Below are positions 32,393 to 40,289 of a stretch of DNA of 64,000 bases, in pieces (position 1 is the first letter of the stretch; every line of letters begins with the position of its first letter). This stretch comes from Cyanobacteria bacterium SZAS-4 (lineage in GTDB: Bacteria; Cyanobacteriota; Vampirovibrionia; Obscuribacterales; Obscuribacteraceae): assembly GCA_018266255.1 (NCBI GenBank), contig JAFEAT010000015.1:62001-126000 (forward strand). Direction: 5' to 3'. The position numbers were made by a program, and so were the translations under genes. The notes under the pieces were generated by a model, which saw only the letters and a list, made by a program, of their open reading frames with translations, had not been told where the DNA came from and ran no database searches.

Positions 32393-34594
32393 CTAAGATT
32401 TACTAGACTCGATTTCTTTGACGCGCTTCTCTAACCGTAGGGCCTCATCTTCTTTGCCAATTTTTCGTAGAGATTGTGCATACATCTTCAAGCTTCTGGC
32501 AACCTCGGGGTTGTCTGGTCCCAGAGCGACCTCTTTGATCTCCAGTGCTTGTTTGAACAAAGGTGCTGCCGCTGCTGATTGCCCCTGAGCGTCTTTCAGA
32601 ACAGCCAGGCACGAGAGAATTTCGCCGGTGCGGAGATTTTTTTCACCAAGCGATTTTTGCCGAATTTTCAAAGCCTGATTGAACAGCTGCTCGGACTGAT
32701 CGAATTTGTTCTGCAAGAAGGCAATGCTGCCCAGACCGACAAGGCTATCTGCAACTAAAGGATGGTCAGCTCCGACAGATTTACTGAGGATAGTTTGCGC
32801 ATCTTTGTACAACGTTTGAGCACGTTTCAAATCACCTTTGATTTGATAATCCATGGCCAAACTATTTTCCGTTTCGGCAACGTCTGGACTGTTCGGTCCC
32901 AACTGCTTCTTGCGAATCGCCAGGGCTGACTGAAGTAGCTTCATGGCCAGATCGACACGGCCCGTTTTATTGTAGATTGCCGCCATCGCTTTTAAGCTGT
33001 CTGCATATTCAACGCTCTCGACCCCGGTGCTCGCTTTACGAATCGATAGTGCCTTAGTCAGCAAAGGTTCTGCTTGTGCCGATTTGTTTTCGGCGAAATA
33101 CACCATGGCCAGATCGTTCATGCTGTCAGCGACAGGCAATCCATTTTTTCCAAAAATCTCTTCTCGAATAGCGAGTGCCTTCTTAATCGATCGCTCGGCT
33201 TCAGGGTAGAAGTCTTCTTTAAAGTAGACGTTACCGAGATTATTCAAACTTATGGCGTAACGCGGATCTTCACTGTCGAAGCCTTCAGCTAGAGCGCAAG
33301 CCTCTTTAAACAGCTTTTGTGCTGCTTGATAGTGCCCCTGACTGAACTCTTGTTCGCCCTTATCATTCAACAGGCGCCAATCTGGCACGGTTGGATTGGC
33401 GTGATCGGTTGCAGTTTTTGGATAGTAGAAATAAAACAACGCCGCTGCTGCTACCGCCGTCGATACCGCAGCGATCACAGGCGACCAGGAAAACTTAGAC
33501 GGCACTTTTTCTGACGCGGGAGTGACAGAGCGTATCGCGCTCGATGTGATCACCTGGGCTTGGGTAATGGCAGGAATACCTGTCTGTGTGGGGTTCTTCG
33601 CTGGACGCAACGTGTTGCGGAACAGTTCAAGATCTGTCCACAGCTCGAGAATTGTTTGATATCGATCGGCTGGATCGAGCTGCAGACATTTCAAAACTAT
33701 TTTTTCAATCTGCTCAGGAATTGAGATGAGCTCAGGATCTACACTAGCAAACGATCTTGGCGTTTCATGGATATGACGCTGAATGGTATCAAAAACATCT
33801 GTGCCAACCAACGGCGGTCTGCCGGTTAAGGTCTCGTACATGACACAGCCAAGCGAGTAAATATCAGAACGGGCATCCAGGCGGTTTCCGGTGCACTGCT
33901 CTGGACTCATATAAAGCGGGCTACCTAAAACTTGTCCGGTTTGCGTCAATTGAGCCGCCTCAGTCAAGGGCATAGTCATATGTTTGGCGATACCAAAGTC
34001 CACAAGTTTGACGACGTCATCATGCTGCTCCTCATCAACCAGCATGAAATTACTCGGCTTCAAATCACGATGAATCAAATCTCGTTTGTGCGCCAAATTC
34101 AAAGCATCGCAAGCCTGACAAAAAATCCACGTCGCTCTGACGAGATCAAGACGTGTTTCCCTGCGGATCTCGTCAGCCAGATTGCTGCCTTCAAGATAAT
34201 CCATCACCAAATATGGTTGCCCTTTGAATGAAACTCCAAAGTCATAGACGGTGACAATATTATGGTGCTTGAGACTGCTGACCAGTTTTGCTTCCAGCTG
34301 AAACCGCTTCAGGCTGGGAACATCAGAGGCTACCAAAATTTTGATGGCGACAATTCGGTCCATCAAAGTATGTTTTGCCTTATAAACGGAACTCATTCCG
34401 CCTTTGCCTAACTGCGAAATTATCTGATATCTTTCGGCAAAAAAACTACCGACTAGAGGGTCTGTACACAAAGGCGTGAGCGGGCTTCCGTCTATTGGGC
34501 AGAATTGCGAGTCTGCGCTGAAGTCTTTCCCACAAGCCAGGCAAGTTCGAGTGGCTTGAGGTTCTTTTTGAATATCTTCTGACTCAGAACTCAA
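32393..34594 (-). CDS. Zinc-ribbon Ser/Thr protein kinase with TPR sensor domain
   Basis: 733 residues from a TTG at 34594. A zinc-ribbon-like head (C18, C21, C32, with CPIDG) precedes a complete Hanks-type kinase (about 56-325): P-loop LGKGGMSSVY, K85 in VAIKIL, HRDLKPSN with D177, DFG at 199-201, and SPLYMSPEQ. A membrane helix lies at about 369-391. The extracytoplasmic part (about 405-733) is TPRs of the TPR_12 type with repeats such as NNLGNVYFKEDFYPEAERSI and AIRKKQLGPNSPDVAE. It should phosphorylate cytosolic proteins on Ser/Thr in response to an outside signal. It sits 27 bases after an LRR membrane gene and is likely co-transcribed with it. Confidence 0.93.
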   Translation of the reverse strand: MSSESEDIQKEPQATRTCLACGKDFSADSQFCPIDGSPLTPLCTDPLVGSFFAERYQIISQLGKGGMSSVYKAKHTLMDRIVAIKILVASDVPSLKRFQLEAKLVSSLKHHNIVTVYDFGVSFKGQPYLVMDYLEGSNLADEIRRETRLDLVRATWIFCQACDALNLAHKRDLIHRDLKPSNFMLVDEEQHDDVVKLVDFGIAKHMTMPLTEAAQLTQTGQVLGSPLYMSPEQCTGNRLDARSDIYSLGCVMYETLTGRPPLVGTDVFDTIQRHIHETPRSFASVDPELISIPEQIEKIVLKCLQLDPADRYQTILELWTDLELFRNTLRPAKNPTQTGIPAITQAQVITSSAIRSVTPASEKVPSKFSWSPVIAAVSTAVAAAALFYFYYPKTATDHANPTVPDWRLLNDKGEQEFSQGHYQAAQKLFKEACALAEGFDSEDPRYAISLNNLGNVYFKEDFYPEAERSIKKALAIREEIFGKNGLPVADSMNDLAMVYFAENKSAQAEPLLTKALSIRKASTGVESVEYADSLKAMAAIYNKTGRVDLAMKLLQSALAIRKKQLGPNSPDVAETENSLAMDYQIKGDLKRAQTLYKDAQTILSKSVGADHPLVADSLVGLGSIAFLQNKFDQSEQLFNQALKIRQKSLGEKNLRTGEILSCLAVLKDAQGQSAAAAPLFKQALEIKEVALGPDNPEVARSLKMYAQSLRKIGKEDEALRLEKRVKEIESSKS

Positions 34595-34621
34595 TCTCGA
34601 CCTGCCGATGAGAAGGGACTC

Positions 34622-35491
34622 TTAAGCCGGGATGCCACTAGCCATGATGATCTCGCAGTTTTTCGGAAACGCGTCTTTCAATTCTCGAATACTCGATTCC
34701 GCGATATCTGTACCAGTCAACGAAACTTTCGTGAGCCCCTGCAATCCTTTCAGTTTTTCCAGGGCGGCGTCGGTTATCTTAGTGTTATCCAGCCAGATTT
34801 TTTTCAGCGAATACAGCTTGGCGAGCTGTTCGATGCCTTCATCGCTGATTGATGTGTGAGATAGATCAATTTCATAGAGTTTGCTGAAGTGAAGCAAATA
34901 TTGAATGTCATCGTCTTCCACTTCGCTTTCGCTGAAATCGATCGACTGCAACGAGTGTGGATCCATCTCTTTCAGACCGGCGAGATTCATCGGTTTTTCT
35001 TTGTGCACTTCTAACTGAACATTGCGGCCTGAGGGAATCTTGACGGTGCCACGAGCTTCGCCCAAACCTTCCCAATAGTCAGGATCATCGGCTGATTCGA
35101 CCAGAACTTCACCAAGTGAAGTGTCAGGAAACTTGATTGACTTCGTCGCAACACTAGAGGTTGTTTTTGAATTTGACTTGGCTGGCGCGACCTGCGGCGG
35201 TTCCTGGGTTGTGCTTGCTTTGGCGTTTGTAGAAGCGTTGGCGCTACTGTTTTTTGCTGCCGCAGTCTGCGCGGTTGCGATCAAACCGGCAGTGACAAAT
35301 CCAGCTAAGCACCACTCCACGACCAAGCGAGAGTAGTCTAATTTCACCTGTCCCGGTGGTGGCGCATAGAGAAAAGCAAAAGATGTCGGGGTCTCGTCGA
35401 CGAGTTTCCAGGGCGGATAAATGCCCATGGCAACAATTGCGAGAATGCCAACCCAGAGGAATAATTTTTGATTTTCGTTCAACGGATTCAT
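34622..35491 (-). CDS. Membrane protein with leucine-rich repeats
   Basis: 289 residues. Two membrane helices (about 10-26 and 58-76) precede a Ser/Thr/Ala/Lys-rich linker (77-125) and a C-terminal leucine-rich-repeat region (about 165-285) with successive strands LQSIDFSESEVED, LYEIDLSHTSISDEG, LKKIWLDNTKITD and LTKVSLTGTDIAES. Only about four repeats are present. No enzymatic domain. Because the kinase gene follows at 27 bases, this protein may be a partner or a substrate of the kinase. LRR proteins of this short type are common binders of other proteins. Confidence 0.78.
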   Translation of the reverse strand: MNPLNENQKLFLWVGILAIVAMGIYPPWKLVDETPTSFAFLYAPPPGQVKLDYSRLVVEWCLAGFVTAGLIATAQTAAAKNSSANASTNAKASTTQEPPQVAPAKSNSKTTSSVATKSIKFPDTSLGEVLVESADDPDYWEGLGEARGTVKIPSGRNVQLEVHKEKPMNLAGLKEMDPHSLQSIDFSESEVEDDDIQYLLHFSKLYEIDLSHTSISDEGIEQLAKLYSLKKIWLDNTKITDAALEKLKGLQGLTKVSLTGTDIAESSIRELKDAFPKNCEIIMASGIPA

Positions 35492-35611
35492 TTGTTAATT
35501 TAGCACTCTGAAGATTATTATCTATCCCGACGCATCTGTTTTATAAACTGCGCCTTGTATGCTTAGAGTACCTTGGTCAGCACGGCATTGGAACCACTGG
35601 AGGGGCACATC

Positions 35612-35968
35612 ATGTGGGAACGATACAACTTGTCAGGTCAGCAGGCGATGTCATCGGGCAAGGCCGCTGAGGCAGAACAGGCATTCCGATTGGCTTTGCA
35701 GGAAGCTGAGAAACTCGGTACCTACGATGCCAAAGTTGCAATTAGTTGCGTAAACTTAGCCAATTGCCTCAGACAACAAGGTCGCTTCGCTGATGCAGAG
35801 CCGCTTTACAAGCAAGCGCTGGTGGTGAAGGATAAAGTTTTCGGACCGTTGCATAAAGAATCGATTCCAGTCCTTGATAACTATGCAAAAATGTTGCGCG
35901 CTGCGGGACGCCCGGGCGAAGCAGACAAAATGGAACAGAAGGCAAAAGCTATTTTTGTTAGACCATAA
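35612..35968 (+). CDS. Small TPR protein
   Basis: 118 residues from the ATG at 35612, which has GGAGGGG 6 bases upstream. Two to three TPR_12-type units (GKAAEAEQAFRLALQEAEKL, CLRQQGRFADAEPLYKQAL, NYAKMLRAAGRPGEADKMEQ). No signal peptide, so cytosolic. It is followed after 12 bases by homogentisate dioxygenase on the same strand, with which it may be co-transcribed. Its sequence resembles the TPRs of the neighbouring kinase, so it could be derived from it by duplication. Confidence 0.75.
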   Translation: MWERYNLSGQQAMSSGKAAEAEQAFRLALQEAEKLGTYDAKVAISCVNLANCLRQQGRFADAEPLYKQALVVKDKVFGPLHKESIPVLDNYAKMLRAAGRPGEADKMEQKAKAIFVRP

Positions 35969-35980
35969 AAGGGATCGAGT

Positions 35981-37324
35981 GTGGTGAAGAAAGTGGCTGA
36001 AAGCAGCGCAAAGAGTAACTTGCAAATCGACTCGACTGCATTGCTATATCAAAGCGGGTTCGGCAATCACTTCGAAAGTGAGGCGGAGCCTGGAGCTCTA
36101 CCAAAAGGTCAAAACTCTCCCCAGAGAGTAAACCGTGGATTATACGCCGAGCAATTGAGCGGCTCTTCATTCACTGCCAATCGCTCCGAGAATTTGCGCA
36201 GCTGGTTGTACCGCATTCGCCCGTCGGTTTTACATTCGAAGTTCAGCAACTACAACCAGGGGTTATGGCGTGGCAAACCGTTCTCGGAAGATTTCACATC
36301 GCCTGAACAGCTGCGCTGGGATCCACTGCCAACCCCTTCGGAACCGACTGATTTTATCGATGGTGTAGCCACGATAGCCGGTAATGGCGACAGTGCAAGC
36401 TGGCGTGGATGCGCCGCACACATCTACTCGATCAACAAATCGATGCACGATCGCTTCTTCTACAACGCTGATGGCGAGATGCTTTTTGTGCCCGAAGCAG
36501 GGTCCTTACGCTTCTGCACCGAATTTGGTGACATGGATGTTCACCCTGGTGAAATCGCGGTTATTCCTCGCGGCATTAAGTTTCAAGTGCAATTGCACGA
36601 GCGCACCGCCCGTGGTTACATTTGCGAAAATTATGGTCCACCCTTGCGCCTGCCAAACCTTGGCGTGATCGGCTCGAACGGGTTAGCCAACCCCCGAGAT
36701 TTCCAAACGCCCGTAGCCAAATACGATCACGCCGATGGTCCAAACCAGCTGATTGCAAAATTCAACAGTCGCCTCTGGTCGACAGAGCTGGACCACTCGC
36801 CACTAGATGTAGTGGCATGGCACGGCAATTATGCCCCTTATAGATATGACCTTAGTTTGTTTCAAGCCGTCAACACTGTCACTTTCGACCATTCCGATCC
36901 TTCTATCTTCACTGTGCTCACGTCACCATCAGAAGTGCCGGGATTTGCCAACGTCGATTTCGCGATTTTTCCGCCTCGATGGCTAGTTGCCGAACACACT
37001 TTCAGACCGCCATATTTCCATCGCAACATGATGAGCGAATATATGGGACTGATTTTCGGTGTCTACGATGCGAAAGAAGAGGGTTTCGTGCCCGGAGGAG
37101 GCAGTCTGCACAACTGCATGTCAGCTCATGGACCAGACGCAGACACGTTTGCACGAGCCAGCGCAGCCGAGTTGGTACCGAAATATTTGGCCGATACGCT
37201 GGCATTTATGTTTGAAAGTTCGTTGATTTTTCATCCAACCGAATTTGCTCTCAAATCAGAACTTTTGCAACCAGGTTATTTAGATTGTTGGGCTGGTTTG
37301 AAAACAAACTTCTCGAAAGAGTGA
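35981..37324 (+). CDS. hmgA: Homogentisate 1,2-dioxygenase
   Basis: 447 residues, close to the 440-450 usual for the family. It opens the aromatic ring of homogentisate to maleylacetoacetate with O2, using non-haem Fe(II), in tyrosine/phenylalanine breakdown. Start GTG at 35981 with AAGGGA upstream. Blocks [18 protein letters not shown], and [14 protein letters not shown] with likely Fe ligands H347 and E353, and H377 in [12 protein letters not shown], fit the human H335/E341/H371 set. The partner genes (hppD, maiA, fahA) are not in this window, which leaves the pathway incomplete here. Confidence 0.96.
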   Translation: MVKKVAESSAKSNLQIDSTALLYQSGFGNHFESEAEPGALPKGQNSPQRVNRGLYAEQLSGSSFTANRSENLRSWLYRIRPSVLHSKFSNYNQGLWRGKPFSEDFTSPEQLRWDPLPTPSEPTDFIDGVATIAGNGDSASWRGCAAHIYSINKSMHDRFFYNADGEMLFVPEAGSLRFCTEFGDMDVHPGEIAVIPRGIKFQVQLHERTARGYICENYGPPLRLPNLGVIGSNGLANPRDFQTPVAKYDHADGPNQLIAKFNSRLWSTELDHSPLDVVAWHGNYAPYRYDLSLFQAVNTVTFDHSDPSIFTVLTSPSEVPGFANVDFAIFPPRWLVAEHTFRPPYFHRNMMSEYMGLIFGVYDAKEEGFVPGGGSLHNCMSAHGPDADTFARASAAELVPKYLADTLAFMFESSLIFHPTEFALKSELLQPGYLDCWAGLKTNFSKE

Positions 37325-37537
37325 AGTTGGACAAGGCTTCACCAAACAATCACCTGAAAACTTAGTTTAGCCAAGCTATCACCCTGGGCATGACGGATAT
37401 GGCGGCTGCCAGTCCACACACTGCTACGGCAGACTGCCGCCAAACCTGGTATTGTTCCGACTACTCGACCCAGCCCAGTTGCCAGGCGAAATCAAATTCT
37501 CACCGTAAATTTCCGCATTTTCACAGTATCCCGACAA
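37325..37537. other. Intergenic 213 bases after hmgA
   Basis: A GGCGGCTGCC arm and a later GCCGCC arm (about 37401-37443) can pair with a bulge and may form a terminator-like structure after hmgA. No gene seen. Confidence 0.25.
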
Positions 37538-39004
37538 ATGTATAAACCAAAAAAAGAAGAACAACCCGTCGCCTCCAACCGTCACAGATTGCCCGTATTG
37601 GCGACCATGCCTGGTATCAAGGCAATCCAGGCACAGTTCGACCTGGCCGTGAAGTCACGCGGCTTGATTGTCGAGCAGCCCTGGACGACAAGCGTTCCCA
37701 AACAGCAGTTCATGCTCATGGTGCAGTGGGAAGGCAAAGCTGAGTTTCCGCTGTGGACTCTTTACGAAGAAAATGCCAGCGAATCCAAAATGCACTGGAG
37801 CCAAACATTTCCGCCTTCAGATGTGCAGCTGATGTATGACGTCTTGTCGATGTCGGTCGAGTCTGGAGGTCAAGCAGCCTCGAGAATACCTGATGAATTG
37901 CGACCCAAAGATGATTACGACGCGGCGCCTGTAGAGACAAAGTCCGAGCCAGCGCCTCTGCCTCCGCCGCCTCCTCCTCCGCCGCCGCCTCCTCCGAACT
38001 TACCCCCACCGCCTGGTCTGCATCCACAACCCCAGGGCTATCCACAGCCGCCTCAGGGTTACCCTCAGCCGCCACAGGGATACCCGCAGCCGCAGGGCTA
38101 TCCACCGCCTCAGGGCTACCCGCCAGGCTACCCGCAGACGGGTTACCCACAGCAGATGCCGGGCTACCCGCCTCCCGGCTATCCTCAATATCCGCCGCAA
38201 CAGCAGCAGCCAGCCTACCCGCCGCCGCAACCGCCACAACCTGCGCCAAATCCCAGTCAGGGTTCACCGTGGCAGAGTGGATTCGCGCCCCAGCCGCAAC
38301 AGCAATCACCTTTTAACGCACCAGCTAAGAGTGCAGCCAGTTCAGGCGACTCTGACCTGAGACCGATCGACTACAACATGATGGACAAGCGCGCCAACGT
38401 TTTGCTTGGCACGTTGCTAGTTGAAGCCGGGCTGGTGACATCACCGACACTGAATGCCGCACTGAAAATTCAAGAGTTAGTGCGCGACGAGAAGATGGAT
38501 CAAGAACAAGCCTACGATGCACTCAAACGACTGCATTCGATGGGTGCATCTATCGATGATTACTTGAGTCCGACCGACTTCAAATCAGGCAAAGTTGCAA
38601 CCAGCAAGCCTAAACCTGCTGCACCTGGTCCAACCGGTGGTGGTGGCAGTGCACCTGCTAGTGCAAGTTCAGGGTCGAAAGGTGGGCCTGTTGACCCTGA
38701 AAAACAAAGAGAGATGCACGCAACGTTCGATCTGCTCCAGAAAGCAGCGTTGCTCAGTGAAGCCGATCTAAAATCGGCACAAGCAGTGCGTTCTAAGCAC
38801 GGCGGAGACATGGTGCAAATTCTAAAATCAGCTGGAAAGCTTGAAATGAAAACGTATGATGCAGCATTGATTTGTATCAGACTGATTCATGTCGGCAAAA
38901 TGAAAGTCGAACAATGCATTATTGCTTTGAACTACTGCAGCCGCAGCCGAGTCGGATTCGACGAAGCGATGGAAGAATTGAACTGGCCGAACCCAAGAAA
39001 GTAG
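37538..39004 (+). CDS. Proline-rich adaptor: shared N-domain, GYPQP linker, MshEN-like half modules (B)
   Basis: 488 residues, paralogue of the protein at 15320 and starting with the same MYKPKK. N-domain about 18-108 (HRLPVLATM, GLIVEQPW, LWTLYEE, QLMYDVL). A 13-residue proline run near 142-154 and repeats of PQGYPQPP and PPGYP fill 142-250. Helical modules: LLGTLLVEAGLVTSPTLNAA followed by IQELVRDEKM (about 292-330), then a last unit with the spacer KHGGD (about 395-480) and the ending LNYCSRSR, LNWPNPRK. The two paralogues differ mainly in linker and in one module lost here. Cytosolic adaptor that may bind cyclic di-GMP, which is inference. Confidence 0.8.
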   Translation: MYKPKKEEQPVASNRHRLPVLATMPGIKAIQAQFDLAVKSRGLIVEQPWTTSVPKQQFMLMVQWEGKAEFPLWTLYEENASESKMHWSQTFPPSDVQLMYDVLSMSVESGGQAASRIPDELRPKDDYDAAPVETKSEPAPLPPPPPPPPPPPPNLPPPPGLHPQPQGYPQPPQGYPQPPQGYPQPQGYPPPQGYPPGYPQTGYPQQMPGYPPPGYPQYPPQQQQPAYPPPQPPQPAPNPSQGSPWQSGFAPQPQQQSPFNAPAKSAASSGDSDLRPIDYNMMDKRANVLLGTLLVEAGLVTSPTLNAALKIQELVRDEKMDQEQAYDALKRLHSMGASIDDYLSPTDFKSGKVATSKPKPAAPGPTGGGGSAPASASSGSKGGPVDPEKQREMHATFDLLQKAALLSEADLKSAQAVRSKHGGDMVQILKSAGKLEMKTYDAALICIRLIHVGKMKVEQCIIALNYCSRSRVGFDEAMEELNWPNPRK

Positions 39005-39049
39005 TTGTTCTCTTAACGACAGAAACGTAGACACATTTGAGCTGCGGGC

Positions 39050-39790
39050 ATGACCGATAATAATTTAGACGTCGATAACCCATACAAACACAGCCAACTG
39101 GCGCAGCAACACGAATTGGCTGAAGACTTCCGCAAAGCCGAATCAGAATTCAAAGCCGCGATTCGCGCCGCAGATGCACTGCCGCTAGCCGAATACAAAA
39201 CGCATTTTCAAAGCAATTTAGCGCAGGAGCATGTGGTCAAACATGCCGCCGAAAATTTCGAATCGAACCAGAATGTCGCCAGTCTCGAAGCGATCGAGAA
39301 GGCCTATCACGAGTTGATTGCGCTGCCGTTTTTGACACGTATGCAACTGGCGGGATTTTATGCGCGACACGAGGCCATTCCCGAAGCGAAAGACGCTTGC
39401 GATGACGCTTTTCGTGCCGGGCTCGACAAGCTTGTGCAAGACAATCCGTCTATGGTAGCGATGTACAAGCGAGCAGAAGATCTGCAACGACATCTCTCGG
39501 ACATTTTGGGACCTGAAAACGTCGAAAAAATCTTCAAGGCAAACTTCGACAAATTAGACCTGAACAAAGATGGTTTCGTCGATGAGGCTGAATTGAAGCG
39601 CGCTCAGCTTGACATTACTATTGGTGCCGAAACGCAACAAGTAATTCGCTATCTGCTGCACAACTATCTCGAAGTCGAAAAGGCAAGCAACGACGAATTC
39701 GGGCTCGAGATAAGCGGCATCACTAAAGCCGATGTACACAACTACGAGGGCAATTCAGCGGCACGCTGGAAGCGCATGAAGAAGTCTTAG
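39050..39790 (+). CDS. EF-hand and helical-repeat protein
   Basis: 246 residues, no signal peptide. The first 150 residues are helical, TPR-like (QQHELAEDFRKAESEFKAAI). One canonical EF-hand loop DLNKDGFVDEAE lies near 172-183, with Asp, Asn, Asp, Asp and Glu at the Ca ligand positions 1, 3, 5, 9 and 12. The last 60 residues contain a second helix pair with no clear second loop. It probably binds Ca2+ and changes interactions. It begins 45 bases after the proline-rich adaptor gene on the same strand and ends 1 base from the convergent small gene. Confidence 0.8.
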   Translation: MTDNNLDVDNPYKHSQLAQQHELAEDFRKAESEFKAAIRAADALPLAEYKTHFQSNLAQEHVVKHAAENFESNQNVASLEAIEKAYHELIALPFLTRMQLAGFYARHEAIPEAKDACDDAFRAGLDKLVQDNPSMVAMYKRAEDLQRHLSDILGPENVEKIFKANFDKLDLNKDGFVDEAELKRAQLDITIGAETQQVIRYLLHNYLEVEKASNDEFGLEISGITKADVHNYEGNSAARWKRMKKS

Positions 39791-39791
39791 A

Positions 39792-40067
39792 CTATCCGTC
39801 AAACTCCTCAATGCGCCATTGTCCACAAGATCTCGTTTTTAAAATCGTATGACGCCGACCTGTCACCAACTTCGGGTGCCTATCTCGAATCTCTTGATAG
39901 GCACTATGCATGGTGCTACAAGTCCACGACTCGGACTGTCGGTCCAGACCAGAACACGTCATCGTCATAACCGCCAAATCGTTGTTAGGCAATAGTTCGA
40001 CGTGCTCAGCGTGTATTTCTTGGATCTGTTCCTCGACAACTTCAATGCGGATGGTTTGAACTTTCAT
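39792..40067 (-). CDS. Hypothetical small protein with three cysteines
   Basis: 91 residues. The ATG at 40067 has AGAGGA 5 bases upstream. The first 40 residues are beta-rich and acidic (KVQTIRIEVVEEQIQEI), then TCSGLDRQSESWTCSTMHSA near 37-56 with two cysteines, a basic stretch (GRRHTILKTRSC) and an acidic end. No signal peptide or membrane segment. Family not recognised. The convergent EF-hand gene ends one base away, and the diguanylate cyclase gene is divergent, 222 bases upstream, so it may share a regulatory region with that gene. Confidence 0.6.
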   Translation of the reverse strand: MKVQTIRIEVVEEQIQEIHAEHVELLPNNDLAVMTMTCSGLDRQSESWTCSTMHSAYQEIRDRHPKLVTGRRHTILKTRSCGQWRIEEFDG

Positions 40068-40289
40068 TGGTTTCCTCTACTGCAAACCCAGACGATTCAT
40101 TGCACTCTCTCACTCTAGACTTCAAATTTGGCAGACTGATGGCATCAGACCATTAAACGGAAAATTGGCCCGATTATCTGCCGGTGAGCAAGAAAATCCT
40201 CGTTAACCCCCGATTCCACGGGGCTAGACCCATAACTACGGCACTTCTTGGGTATACTGTTTGCAAAGGACGAGGCAATACGGCGCCTG

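Noticed and set aside
37716-38309. Ala/Val-rich minus-strand frame of 197 codons
   Set aside because: It is the complement of the proline-rich linker of the gene at 37538 and shows no family features.
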